A stretch of DNA of 64,000 nucleotides, from contig DXWV01000029.1 of assembly GCA_019416685.1 (NCBI GenBank), positions 116,491-180,490 of the forward strand. Direction: 5' to 3'. Position 1 is the stretch's first letter. Every line of letters starts with the position of its first letter. The notes under the pieces are model-generated. The model saw only the letters and a list, made by a program, of their open reading frames with translations. It made no database searches and was not told where the DNA came from. Source of the stretch: Bacteroides sp. (GTDB lineage: Bacteria; Bacteroidota; Bacteroidia; Bacteroidales; Bacteroidaceae). Both the position numbers and the translations under genes were made by a program. Below are positions 17,921 through 27,291 of this stretch, in pieces.

Positions 17921-20638
17921 ATGAAGAATATACTACTTTTATTACTAACTTTCTGTTGCTCTGTTCTTCAGGCACAGATTTTGACACAAACGCTTTATTT
18001 TGATTTTGGCTCTCAGATAGTGGCTCAGGGAACTCTAACGGAAGGTCCCGATGCAAATAATCATTATTGGAACAATATAACTAATAACACAACCGAGAAT
18101 AAATATGCTGTTGCCGGTACTGTGTATCCGTCTTTAGTCAATGCTGAAAATATTCCAACCAATTATACATTGACACTGGATACACGTTTCTCTACAAACG
18201 GCAAAAGTGGCGGAGGTGGATTGCTTGCACCTAAGGCTGAAGATTTAGGAGATCTTGCCATTGCATCTGCTACGGAAGATTATTTCTTTATTGAGTCCGG
18301 TGAGGACAATAGCAGTTTTACTTTTTCTAATCTGGATACGCAGAAAGGATATAAATTCTATGCATTCGGAAGCCGGAAAGCGGATGATGTACGTACAGCA
18401 TACTATACAATGTCGGGACTAAACTTGTATAAAGGTGAACTGCAGATAGCCGGAAAAGATTGTGGAGGAACGGGTATTAACCAGAATATAAAGAATGTCT
18501 GTACGTCAGAGCTAATTTATCCGGATAATGATGGTAAGATAAAGTTCACCATTTCAAGAAAGACCGGAGCTTATATTGCTTTGAATGTATTAAGGATAGA
18601 AGAATATGCTGGTGGTGAACGTCCCGAACCGGCAGTTGACTATACTTCATTATCAATCAGTGGTACAGCCACAGAAGAAGGAACGGATATTCCGATGCAT
18701 ATAGTGTCTGCCGATGGAACATTAACGAATGTTTTTGAACTCTATACTTCGTTGAAAACCGGAGAATTTTCTTTTAAGAGTATCACTAAAGAAGGAAAAA
18801 GTGTAACCTGGGGAGCAGGAAACAATGATAATGTGTTGGTTACGGATGGAAGTGCCATTACTGCTGCTGCAATTGGTGAAGTACTTATTACAGTGGACCT
18901 TGCTAAAAAAACGTATACTATTGTTCCTATTCAGGAATGGAGTCTTGTTGGAAGTGTCACTCCCGGTGGTTGGGATCAGTCTAAAGGAGTTCCTTTAACT
19001 TATCAGGGTAAAAGTGTATGGGGTGGAAAAGTCGAACTTAACAGAGTATCTGGTATGAGTGATCGTGAACGCTTTATTTTTGTGATGAACAAGAGCTGGG
19101 ATTATCAGATGAAACGTGTAAAAGGGACTGCAAATGAAGTCGCTTTATCTACTCAGGGATATACAGTGGAAGATATAAATATCAATCATGGTACATATAA
19201 TGTAACACTTGATCTTCGCAACTATGTTTATTACATTGATTGTGGCGACGGGGTTGATCCTTATAAAATATCAATGATGGGATCTTCGGTTGCAAATGGC
19301 CAGGGAGCAACCTCTAATCAGGGTTATGCATATATGTATGGTGAGATGTTAGAGGGGCGTTTTAGTGATCAGGTCAGTACTTCTCCCTGGTTTGTATCGG
19401 GCATCTCGGTGAATGGAAATAATACACTGAACTTATTAGGGCGTTTCAACGATCTGATCCATGATTGCGGTGAATACGTTATTTTTGGTCTCTCTTTGGG
19501 TAACGAGGGCATTCATGAGGCAACGGATAAGCAGGCTACTTTCGATCAGTTTAAAGCCAACATGCAAACTCTTATCCAGAAAGCGCGTGAGAGTGGTAAA
19601 TATCCCCTGGTAACAAATAGCTATACTCGTGGAGATTTCACTGCAAGTGATTATGAATTTGTGAAACAGATGAATATGCTGATTCATGAATGGAATCTTC
19701 CGTCGGTTAATCTGCTGGGAGCAATTGATAACGGAAGCGGGCAATGGGCGGATGGCTATCAGGTTGACGGTGATATTTATCATCCTACGACCGAAGGACA
19801 TCGTGAGTTTTTCTATGCGATGGTTCCCTCTCTGTTTGATGCTATAAAGGCGGGTAAAACTTTACCGCAACGTGTATCGGGTACTTCATGCAGTTTGAAA
19901 AACGGTTCGTATTTGGAGTTTACTCCTGAAAATGAGGTACATCCGTTTACCGTCTCTTTTAAAGTTAAAGGGGGTGAGGCCGGTACAATTGCCTCATTTG
20001 TAAATGCTGCTGCAGAAGGAAAGCTGACTGTCAATAAGACCGGAGAAATCGTATATCAATCACCCGTTAGTGGAGAGATTTTAAGCAAGACGGGCATCAG
20101 TGATGGTGAATGGCATACTATCTCACTGGTACATTATTATGCACAAGGACGTACGTTACTTTATGTGGACAACGTATTGGAGGGAGAGCTGAAAGAAAAA
20201 CTGACTGCCGGTAAATTTACACTTGGTGATAAATCGTCCAATGTTGAGAGATTGTACAGCGAACTGTTTTTCTATCGTTCTGCTATGAACGCAGAAGAGA
20301 TTGCGAGTTTGTGCGAAGGAGATATGCTGAAGTCAAGTTTGGAGATTTATACTCCGTTGGACGGAACAAAAGGGAGCATGGAGAACCTTGCCCAGAGTAT
20401 GAATACAGTTACTTTGAAGTCTGCTTCTACAGGTCTTGTTCCGGAGCTTACCGATGTAATAACGGTACGGGGAATGAAAGGTAGTATTGTTATTGACAGC
20501 CTTGTAGAGACTCCTGTTAAGATTTACACAGGAGAAGGGCGTCTTGTTTATGAAGCCTCTGTAATAGGCTGTACTACGGTTCATAATCTGGCTATGGGTG
20601 TCTACCTTGTAAATGGAAATAAGGTTGTGGTAAAATAA
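17921..20638 (+). CDS. secreted SGNH-hydrolase-like protein with LamG-type domain
   Basis: A 905-residue exported protein (signal peptide ending near LQAQ). Residues about 25-230 form a beta-rich domain and about 235-440 a SusE/CBM-like region (EWSLVGSVTPGGWDQSKGVP). An SGNH/GDSL-type esterase domain runs from about 445 to 640: GSS at 454-456 with the candidate Ser nucleophile, FGLSLGNEG as the third block, and Asp618/His621 in DIYHPTTEGH. A LamG/concanavalin-like domain (about 655-800) and a short C-terminal tail domain (about 845-905, ending GVYLVNGNKVVVK) follow. It may remove acyl groups from the glycan. The known beta-1,6-glucan locus has no such gene at this position, and hairpins flank it on both sides, so it looks like an addition to the PUL. 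Confidence 0.75.
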   Translation: MKNILLLLLTFCCSVLQAQILTQTLYFDFGSQIVAQGTLTEGPDANNHYWNNITNNTTENKYAVAGTVYPSLVNAENIPTNYTLTLDTRFSTNGKSGGGGLLAPKAEDLGDLAIASATEDYFFIESGEDNSSFTFSNLDTQKGYKFYAFGSRKADDVRTAYYTMSGLNLYKGELQIAGKDCGGTGINQNIKNVCTSELIYPDNDGKIKFTISRKTGAYIALNVLRIEEYAGGERPEPAVDYTSLSISGTATEEGTDIPMHIVSADGTLTNVFELYTSLKTGEFSFKSITKEGKSVTWGAGNNDNVLVTDGSAITAAAIGEVLITVDLAKKTYTIVPIQEWSLVGSVTPGGWDQSKGVPLTYQGKSVWGGKVELNRVSGMSDRERFIFVMNKSWDYQMKRVKGTANEVALSTQGYTVEDININHGTYNVTLDLRNYVYYIDCGDGVDPYKISMMGSSVANGQGATSNQGYAYMYGEMLEGRFSDQVSTSPWFVSGISVNGNNTLNLLGRFNDLIHDCGEYVIFGLSLGNEGIHEATDKQATFDQFKANMQTLIQKARESGKYPLVTNSYTRGDFTASDYEFVKQMNMLIHEWNLPSVNLLGAIDNGSGQWADGYQVDGDIYHPTTEGHREFFYAMVPSLFDAIKAGKTLPQRVSGTSCSLKNGSYLEFTPENEVHPFTVSFKVKGGEAGTIASFVNAAAEGKLTVNKTGEIVYQSPVSGEILSKTGISDGEWHTISLVHYYAQGRTLLYVDNVLEGELKEKLTAGKFTLGDKSSNVERLYSELFFYRSAMNAEEIASLCEGDMLKSSLEIYTPLDGTKGSMENLAQSMNTVTLKSASTGLVPELTDVITVRGMKGSIVIDSLVETPVKIYTGEGRLVYEASVIGCTTVHNLAMGVYLVNGNKVVVK

Positions 20639-20665
20639 CAGATAAGAAGATTGCTGCGTTTTGCG

Positions 20666-20697
20666 CCTGCCGTATTACTTAATTGAGAAACGGCAGG
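20666..20697 (+). terminator. hairpin between the SGNH and GH3 genes
   Basis: CCTGCCGT (20666-20673) pairs with ACGGCAGG (20690-20697) over 8 bp with a 16-base loop. No U-run follows, so partial termination or mRNA processing is more likely than a full stop. The 200-base gap before GH3 could contain its own promoter, but no TAnnTTTG was found. Confidence 0.45.
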
Positions 20698-20838
20698 TAC
20701 CTGCAATTCTTAATGTTAGTGAATTTGTTTAATAAAAAGGAACTTGTTTGTCGTTTAACTAATATATTTATAGCTAAATAACAGGTACACGACGAAACGT
20801 CTCATTTTAATTTTTTTGTATAATAAGTAAATAGTATC

Positions 20839-23064
20839 ATGAAAGTAAGATCAATGTTATTGGGCTTGTCCCTGACTGTTCTGCCTGTTTTTGCGCAGAC
20901 TCCGGTTTATCTTGACGATAGTAAGCCGATTGAAGAGAGGGTAGAGGATGCTCTGTCCCGAATGACAGTGGAGGAGAAAGTAGCCATGACGCATGCACAG
21001 TCAAAGTTCAGTTCTCCGGGTGTGGCGCGTTTGGGCATTCCGGAGTTTTGGATGACGGACGGACCTCACGGTATACGTCCCGAAGTGTTGTGGGATGAAT
21101 GGGATCAGGCTGGCTGGACCAATGATTCTTGTGTGGCTTTTCCGGCTTTAACTTGTCTGGCTGCTACCTGGGATCCGACAGTGTCTATGCTCTACGGAAA
21201 AAGTATCGGAGAAGAGGCCCGCTATCGCAATAAAACCGTTTTGCTGGGGCCGGGTGTGAATATCTATCGTACACCGTTGAATGGGCGTAATTTTGAATAT
21301 ATGGGTGAAGATCCTTATCTGGCAGGGCGCATGGTCGTTCCTTATATACAGGGAGTACAAAAGAATGGGGTGGCTGCCTGTGTGAAGCATTATGCGTTGA
21401 ATAACCAGGAGGTGAATCGCCACACTACAAATGTGATAGTAGATGACCGTGCTTTGTACGAAATCTATCTGCCTGCTTTTAAGGTAGCCGTTCAGGAAGG
21501 TAACACATGGGCTATCATGGGTTCTTATAATTTGTACAAAGACCAGCATGGTTGCCATAATCAATACCTGCTGAATGACATATTAAAAGGTGAATGGGGA
21601 TTCGATGGTGTAGTTGTATCCGACTGGGGAGGTGTACATGATACAGACCAGGCTATTACCAACGGACTTGACATGGAGTTTGGTAGCTGGACCAACGGTT
21701 TGTCTAACGGTACGAGTAATGCCTATGATAACTACTACCTGGCGCAACCTTATCTCGAACGTATTAAGTCGGGTAAAGTAGGTACAAAAGAGTTGGATGA
21801 TAAGGTACGCCGTATTCTTCGTTTGGCCTTCCGTACAACGATGGATCGTAATCGTCCTTATGGTACAATGAGATCGCCGGAACATTATGAAGCTGCCCGC
21901 AAGATAGGTGAGGCTGGTATTGTATTGTTACAAAATAACAACGATCTGTTACCTATCGATCTTGATAATACAAAAAAAATTGCCGTGATCGGTGAGAATG
22001 CTGTAAAGATGATGACTGTAGGTGGTGGTTCTTCCTCTTTGAAAGTGCAACGTGAAATCTCTCCGCTGGATGGTATTCGCAACCGCGTTGGTAATAAGGC
22101 AGAAGTTGTCTATGCACGCGGTTATGTAGGTGATGCAAGTGGCGAGTACAACGGCGTCGTTTCAGGGCAGAATCTGAAAGATGACCGTACTCCGGAGGAA
22201 CTTATTGCTGAGGCTGTACGTGTGGCAGGCGAAGCGGATTATGTAATATTCATTGGGGGATTAAACAAAAGTGCGCATCAGGATTGTGAGGACTCTGACC
22301 GTGCCGGACTTGGTTTACCGTACGATCAGGATAAAGTTATTACAGAACTCGTCAAAGCTAATAAGAATCTGATTGTAATCAATATCTCCGGTAATGCTGT
22401 TGCAATGCCTTGGGTGAAAGAAGTCCCCGCTATTTTGCAGGCATGGTTTTTAGGTTCGGAGGCAGGAACAGCTATCGCTGCTGTATTGACTGGTGATGTG
22501 AATCCGTCCGGTAAATTACCCTTTACCTTTCCTGCTAAGCTGGAAGACGTGCCCGCACATCAGCTGGGTGAGTATCCCGGCAATGAAAAGGTAGGTAACA
22601 TTGTCAACGAGAAGTACAATGAAGGCATTTTCGTAGGGTATCGTTGGACCGATAAACAGAAGAAGGTGAAGCCACTTTTCCCCTTTGGTTATGGGTTGAG
22701 TTATACTACATTTGAATATGGTAAACCGGTTGCCGATAAGAAAACGATGTCTGCCGATGATACAATTACTTTTACGGTATCTGTGAAGAACACGGGTACC
22801 CGTGAAGGTCAGGAAGTAGTTCAGCTCTATATCAGTGATAAAAAATCATCTTTGCCCCGTCCTGTTAAAGAGTTGAAAGGTTTTGATAAAGTAAAGCTTG
22901 CTCCGGGTGAGGAAAAGACCGTATCATTTACGATTGCCAAAGATGCCCTGAGTTTCTTCGATGACGCCAAACATGAATGGGTGGCCGAACCGGGTAAGTT
23001 TGAAGCTGTAATAGCTGCCTCTGCCGCCGATATTAAAGGGGTAGTTCCTTTTGAATTGAAATAA
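20839..23064 (+). CDS. GH3 beta-glucosidase
   Basis: A 741-residue exported enzyme (signal peptide ending VFAQ) with the full GH3 layout: TIM barrel, alpha/beta sandwich and C-terminal fibronectin-III-like domain (about 640-740, TREGQEVVQLYISD). The nucleophile is Asp262 in VVVSDWGG. The substrate-binding KHYALNNQE and the MTDGPHGIR segments are typical. It releases glucose from the non-reducing end of short beta-gluco-oligosaccharides, probably in the periplasm. As the last PUL gene it would finish off beta-1,6-gluco-oligosaccharides imported by SusCD. A terminator hairpin follows 40 bases after the stop. Confidence 0.94.
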   Translation: MKVRSMLLGLSLTVLPVFAQTPVYLDDSKPIEERVEDALSRMTVEEKVAMTHAQSKFSSPGVARLGIPEFWMTDGPHGIRPEVLWDEWDQAGWTNDSCVAFPALTCLAATWDPTVSMLYGKSIGEEARYRNKTVLLGPGVNIYRTPLNGRNFEYMGEDPYLAGRMVVPYIQGVQKNGVAACVKHYALNNQEVNRHTTNVIVDDRALYEIYLPAFKVAVQEGNTWAIMGSYNLYKDQHGCHNQYLLNDILKGEWGFDGVVVSDWGGVHDTDQAITNGLDMEFGSWTNGLSNGTSNAYDNYYLAQPYLERIKSGKVGTKELDDKVRRILRLAFRTTMDRNRPYGTMRSPEHYEAARKIGEAGIVLLQNNNDLLPIDLDNTKKIAVIGENAVKMMTVGGGSSSLKVQREISPLDGIRNRVGNKAEVVYARGYVGDASGEYNGVVSGQNLKDDRTPEELIAEAVRVAGEADYVIFIGGLNKSAHQDCEDSDRAGLGLPYDQDKVITELVKANKNLIVINISGNAVAMPWVKEVPAILQAWFLGSEAGTAIAAVLTGDVNPSGKLPFTFPAKLEDVPAHQLGEYPGNEKVGNIVNEKYNEGIFVGYRWTDKQKKVKPLFPFGYGLSYTTFEYGKPVADKKTMSADDTITFTVSVKNTGTREGQEVVQLYISDKKSSLPRPVKELKGFDKVKLAPGEEKTVSFTIAKDALSFFDDAKHEWVAEPGKFEAVIAASAADIKGVVPFELK

Positions 23065-23103
23065 AAAGATCTTTAAACAGATACTTTCTTATTGATAAGC
23101 GAT

Positions 23104-23169
23104 ACATCCTGCGCACTTGTTTTCATTTCGTCTGTTTATCAGAGAGTGAGAGTGCGTAGGATGTTTTTT
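23104..23169 (+). terminator. terminator of the glucan PUL
   Basis: ACATCCTGCGCACT (23104-23117) pairs with AGTGCGTAGGATGT (23151-23164), with one wobble pair and a 33-base loop. The T-run beginning at 23164 follows the stem directly. Confidence 0.75.
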
Positions 23170-23215
23170 CTTTTATACAGAGTCTATGCTGTTTATCTGA
23201 TTAGTATAAGTTTCA

Positions 23216-23327
23216 TTTTGTTTCATCGTATTGAGAATTTTGTTTCAATGCTTTGAGAGTTTTTTCTCAACGTATTGAGAAACTTTTCTCAACGCATTGA
23301 GAAGGTTGTTTCATATACTTTGAGAAA
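23216..23327. repeat. tandem array of five 22-bp palindromic units
   Basis: Five degenerate copies with a period of 22 bp (the last one 23). The consensus is TTTTyTCAACGTATTGAGAA plus two variable bases, and the core TTCTCAA-CGTA-TTGAGAA is self-complementary. It lies just past the terminator of the glucan PUL, in the 406-base gap before the convergent PL11 gene. Copies 3 and 4 are the closest to a perfect palindrome. There are no unique spacers. Confidence 0.78.
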
Positions 23328-23411
23328 AAGATCAGTGTATTATAGTTATACTACTGATAATGGTTGGCTTACTGGGCTATTTTATCTCTAAATCAAGTTT
23401 ACAAAATTTGT

Positions 23412-23456
23412 AAGCCCATCATTGAAATACTGTTTATCAATGATGGGCTTTATTTC
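23412..23456. terminator. bidirectional terminator between convergent genes
   Basis: AAGCCCATCATTGA (23412-23425) pairs perfectly with TCAATGATGGGCTT (23437-23450), with an 11-base loop. TTTATTTCGTTTTTATT follows on the plus strand. It sits 20 bases past the stop of the minus-strand PL11 gene and can serve both directions. Confidence 0.8.
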
Positions 23457-23470
23457 GTTTTTATTCTATT

Positions 23471-26400
23471 TTATCGTATAATCTTCCTAACAGTTCTTAC
23501 TCCGTCAGCAACTACAGAGAGCAGGTAAACGCCTTTTTTCAGTTCTTCCAGACCTTCAAGCTTAATTTCTCCGTTTCCTTGAAACTTATTTGTTGTGTGA
23601 TACACACACAAACCATCCTGAGAATAAACACGAATGTTGCAGGATGTATTATTCATGTCTGTATAACGGATAACAATGCCCTCGGAAATAAGAGTGAAAG
23701 GTATTTCAATATTACTTTGCTCTTCCGTTATAGAGGGTTGTGATATGCCGGTGGGGTTGGATTGTTGGTTTTTTATATAGTCACGCAAATAATATCCCAA
23801 ATGAGGGGGCTGATTATATGCTACATTCTGCCAGCAGATAGACATTCTGTAAATATGATCGTGCATCAGGCACGGAACCCGATACGGAGAGGTAAACGGA
23901 GTAGAGAAGATCATCAGATTACTCTTGGTGGCTTCATCATAATAGATACACTCCTCTCGCCAGTCTCCGAAAATATCGGCTTGCAGCGAAGGGGTATCTT
24001 TAATGAGGTTTACGCCGCAACCATAAGTCGATACGAAGTTGGTCACGGTAGCACAACTGGAGGTTGCATTTACCCATTGGGAGATAACTCCTTTTTCCTG
24101 TACTTCCTCAGATAGATTTCCTGTCCAGTATGTGCGGAAATTAACGGGTGGACGTTTCCCGGAAATAGAGTCGCCATTACAATTGAAGGTTATATTATTG
24201 TAAGAACTCCCATCGCTACTTAGATTGAACTTAGCCAAAGACCAATATTCGGCACCACGTGAAAGCGAATCGATATCTGCACAAAGACCACGGCCGATGT
24301 CTGCCCCCATTTTACGTCCCGAAAGTATTTCTCCGGTCCGGGCATCACGCATTTCAAAACCATAAGCGGCCGACTTTTCTTCGTGTACCATAAATACTTC
24401 CAGACCATCACGATCCGGGATGAAGTCACCTAAATGAAGAGCGTCTCCGTGTCCCAATCCCGTACGATAGAGTAACGAACCGTCGTGATCGATACAACAA
24501 GCACCATAAACTATCTCATCACATCCGTCACCATCTACATCTCCTACGGCAAGGCTATGGGCACCTTCTCCATAGGCATCTTGCCCTTTGACGGTGGATG
24601 CGTGCATCCATCTTTTCTTCAACTCCTTACCATCAAAATCCCAGGCACAGAGATAAGCGGCTGTATAATATCCCCGGCACATCACAAGACTGGGTTTCTT
24701 TCCGTCCAGATAGGCAACACATGCCAGATAGCGTTCGCTTCGGTTTCCGTAACTGTCACCCCATGCTGAGTCTGAGATTATATTACGACTTGGTTCATAA
24801 GCTACGGTAGAGAGTTCTTTACCGGTGCTTCCTTCAAAAACGGTCAGATACTCCGGCCCTGTTTTTATGACCCCTTTCTTACCACCATAGGTCCCACGAT
24901 AATCGGCAGTAGGATCGTCACTACCCATAATTACATGGTTTCCTTGTCCATCAATGGTTCCCGGGGCTGTCTTACAAGCTACTTCGGCTTTACCGTCACC
25001 ATCCAGATCATAGACCATAAATTGAGTATAGTGAGCACCGGCACGGATATTAACTCCCAGATCTATTCTCCATAATTGGGTTCCATTCAGTTTATAACAA
25101 TCAAGATAAACATTACCGGTGTAGTTCTGGCTGCCATTCTGCCCATTGTCACATTGATTGGTGGGGTCCCATTTCAGGATAATTTCATATTCACCGTCTC
25201 CGTCTACATCACCTACACTTGCGTCTCCTGGGGTGTAGGTATAACTACTGCCTTGAACTGTGCCTCCTTGAGGGCGGTCGAGAGGAATGTTCAGGTATCC
25301 TTTTTCCAAAACTAATGCTACAGCGGTTTCAACTACTTTGCCGGCACTCAATGCTTCGACTGTATAGTTTGAATTAACTGATCCTTCAGCATCCAGATAA
25401 TTGGTACGTGATGATAGGGGTAGAGTATTTAGTTTTGTACCGTCACGATATATATTAAAAGCAATATCATCAGGATCTGTAGCAAGCCAACGCCAGTTTA
25501 CCAGCATTCCATCGTTGGTGTAGGTTGCAATGGCTCCCCGATTCAGACGCTCCGGATCGAGTACTTGCGGACCGCATTCTCTGGTAATCACAATATATTC
25601 GGAAACTTCTTCCGACGGAAGCATTCCCTCTTTAACAGCGATTGCCTTAAGTGTGGTGGTTGTACTTAAAGAAAACCTTTCTGTATATACAGAGGCTGAA
25701 GGGGATAAGGCGGAGCCATCTTTACAGTAATAAATGGTAGCTCCATGGGTGGAGCAGCTGATTGTTACATTATTATCGGTGTCATAACTGATAACGGGAT
25801 TTTCTACTTGTGCGGGTACGGTATATTCACTTTTTGTTGCAGCCAGATAAGAAGCTGCATTTGTAATCAGCGTTTTTGCATCGATTGTTAAAGTTTCGAT
25901 TGCGGCATAAGAGAGAGGAATGAGTATATAGCTATTTTTACCATTACCCTGTTTATGCTCATGTATGGCATTGTATCCGTTTGAAGCATTGGTAGCAAGT
26001 ACTTCATCCGAAGCGATAATCTCTTTAGGAGAGGTATAGCTCTGTACGTTATTGTTTGTTTTTGCTGTACCGTCAAAGAGAGTGATGGTACCGTCAAAAT
26101 TGATGCCTTTGAATAGAGAGTGTGCTTTAAATGCATCGGATACTATGATTTGATTCCATCCTGTGGAACCGGCTGTGGGATTTATTGCACTGGCCCAGTT
26201 CCAAGACGCACTTCCATAATAAAACGCTTTTAAATTTAACATTGGAACTTTTCCTACCAGGTCTGATAGGGCTATACCAAATTTATTTGTACTGGCAACA
26301 GACTCAGAAGCCACTACCAGATCGTACTCTTTTAAGCTCTCTTTATAATAAGTGCCCGGGATGGAGTTGTAGTTGTTTGCATCAATGGTTGTTACCGTGA

Positions 26401-27049
26401 ACGATTTTACCAATGCCAGATAGACCGGATCTTTGGTAATGGAGTAATTTGAATATTGAGAATCATAGACATAGGCAGCACTGGGAAGATTCTGGGAATT
26501 TGTGATGAAAGCTATGTAGTACAAGCGACTATCGGCTCCACTTGTACAAGCTTCTTCTGCCCAGGAAGTAACAGTGATGGTATACTGTTCGGCAGGGATC
26601 AAATCAGAGGTTTCAAGCACACCAGCCTCATTGGCATCGCTTTCTCCTAATAGAGTGATATTTGTTCCTGAATTGCCGGAAACAACGGCACGCACATAGC
26701 GGGTTGCGGTGCTACCACTTTGAAAGGCTAACTTCAGTCCGGAGATACCAGTGACGGTAAATACAGCTCCTTTATTGTTATTAGCTCCTTTAACGTCCAG
26801 CCAGCCCGATTCCATAGTGACGATGCCGTCAGTAAGTGCATCGGGAAATGTAGCCGAACGGGATGCATAATAGGCGAAAGTTCCTGATCCTTTTCCATCA
26901 AGACACCAACCTTCATTGTAAGCGGCGGTTAACCCCTCTGAATTGGTGTAAAGAACAAAAGATTCTGTGAACGATTTTACGGCAGCCTGCAGGGATAAAG
27001 TGCTGCACAAAAAAAGTAAAGAGAGGAAAAGTCTCCAATAGTTTTTCAT
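23471..27049 (-). CDS. PL11 rhamnogalacturonan lyase with long N-terminal extension
   Basis: A 1192-residue secreted protein. The part from about residue 500 to 1100 is a PL11 eight-bladed propeller lyase: RLNRGAIATYTNDGMLVNWR, GDVDGDGEYEIILKWDP, the calcium-binding repeats DLDGDGKAEV and GDVDGDGCDEIVYG, and the late GDWREECIY. PL11 enzymes cut rhamnogalacturonan I by beta-elimination. Family members are usually about 600-650 residues. Here about 480 extra residues precede the lyase: a beta-rich domain, an alpha/beta region with LYYIAFITNSQN and later repeats, and a chitobiase-C-terminal-like module (NVTISCSTHGATIYYCKDGS). A short C-terminal tail domain ends GVYLLSVVADGVRTVRKIIR. There are no SusCD neighbours, so it may be an outlying member of a pectin system. 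Confidence 0.88.
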   Translation of the reverse strand: MKNYWRLFLSLLFLCSTLSLQAAVKSFTESFVLYTNSEGLTAAYNEGWCLDGKGSGTFAYYASRSATFPDALTDGIVTMESGWLDVKGANNNKGAVFTVTGISGLKLAFQSGSTATRYVRAVVSGNSGTNITLLGESDANEAGVLETSDLIPAEQYTITVTSWAEEACTSGADSRLYYIAFITNSQNLPSAAYVYDSQYSNYSITKDPVYLALVKSFTVTTIDANNYNSIPGTYYKESLKEYDLVVASESVASTNKFGIALSDLVGKVPMLNLKAFYYGSASWNWASAINPTAGSTGWNQIIVSDAFKAHSLFKGINFDGTITLFDGTAKTNNNVQSYTSPKEIIASDEVLATNASNGYNAIHEHKQGNGKNSYILIPLSYAAIETLTIDAKTLITNAASYLAATKSEYTVPAQVENPVISYDTDNNVTISCSTHGATIYYCKDGSALSPSASVYTERFSLSTTTTLKAIAVKEGMLPSEEVSEYIVITRECGPQVLDPERLNRGAIATYTNDGMLVNWRWLATDPDDIAFNIYRDGTKLNTLPLSSRTNYLDAEGSVNSNYTVEALSAGKVVETAVALVLEKGYLNIPLDRPQGGTVQGSSYTYTPGDASVGDVDGDGEYEIILKWDPTNQCDNGQNGSQNYTGNVYLDCYKLNGTQLWRIDLGVNIRAGAHYTQFMVYDLDGDGKAEVACKTAPGTIDGQGNHVIMGSDDPTADYRGTYGGKKGVIKTGPEYLTVFEGSTGKELSTVAYEPSRNIISDSAWGDSYGNRSERYLACVAYLDGKKPSLVMCRGYYTAAYLCAWDFDGKELKKRWMHASTVKGQDAYGEGAHSLAVGDVDGDGCDEIVYGACCIDHDGSLLYRTGLGHGDALHLGDFIPDRDGLEVFMVHEEKSAAYGFEMRDARTGEILSGRKMGADIGRGLCADIDSLSRGAEYWSLAKFNLSSDGSSYNNITFNCNGDSISGKRPPVNFRTYWTGNLSEEVQEKGVISQWVNATSSCATVTNFVSTYGCGVNLIKDTPSLQADIFGDWREECIYYDEATKSNLMIFSTPFTSPYRVPCLMHDHIYRMSICWQNVAYNQPPHLGYYLRDYIKNQQSNPTGISQPSITEEQSNIEIPFTLISEGIVIRYTDMNNTSCNIRVYSQDGLCVYHTTNKFQGNGEIKLEGLEELKKGVYLLSVVADGVRTVRKIIR

Positions 27050-27090
27050 AATTGATTGGTTTTTAAAGTATCACATCATAAAACTTATCA

Positions 27091-27098
27091 CAAAAGTA
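27091..27098 (-). promoter_or_regulatory. putative -7 element for the PL11 gene
   Basis: On the minus strand this reads TACTTTTG, matching TAnnTTTG, 42 bases before the ATG at 27049. It implies the lyase has its own promoter and is not only read from the upstream lyase gene. Confidence 0.5.
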
Positions 27099-27224
27099 TC
27101 TCATGTAGAGGAAATAGACGGGTACATATTTTCCTATAAAGTGGAAAAATTGGGATTTCTTTAGAGAAAGGTGGATAAAATGATTTACTGAATAGAATAG
27201 GGGGGATATATAGATCAGATAATG

Positions 27225-27279
27225 GCAAAAGCTCATCTGGCCGATACTTTCTGCCGGATGAGCTTTTGCTGCTTTTTTT
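27225..27279 (+). terminator. strong hairpin with plus-strand T-run between two minus-strand genes
   Basis: GCAAAAGCTCATCTGGC (27225-27241) pairs with GCCGGATGAGCTTTTGC (27253-27269), 17 bp with one wobble, followed by TGCTTTTTTTG on the plus strand. On the minus strand the sequence after the stem (CATTATCTGATC) is not T-rich. It is located 20 bases past the stop of the minus-strand lyase at 27292 and could fold in either transcript, but the tail favours plus-strand transcription. Confidence 0.7.
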
Positions 27280-27291
27280 GTGAATAAGATA

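Noticed and set aside
20456..20638. Type IX secretion sorting signal at the C-termini of the SGNH protein and PL11
   Set aside because: The tails look similar to sorting domains, but typical gut Bacteroides are not known to rely on type IX secretion and no component is in the window.
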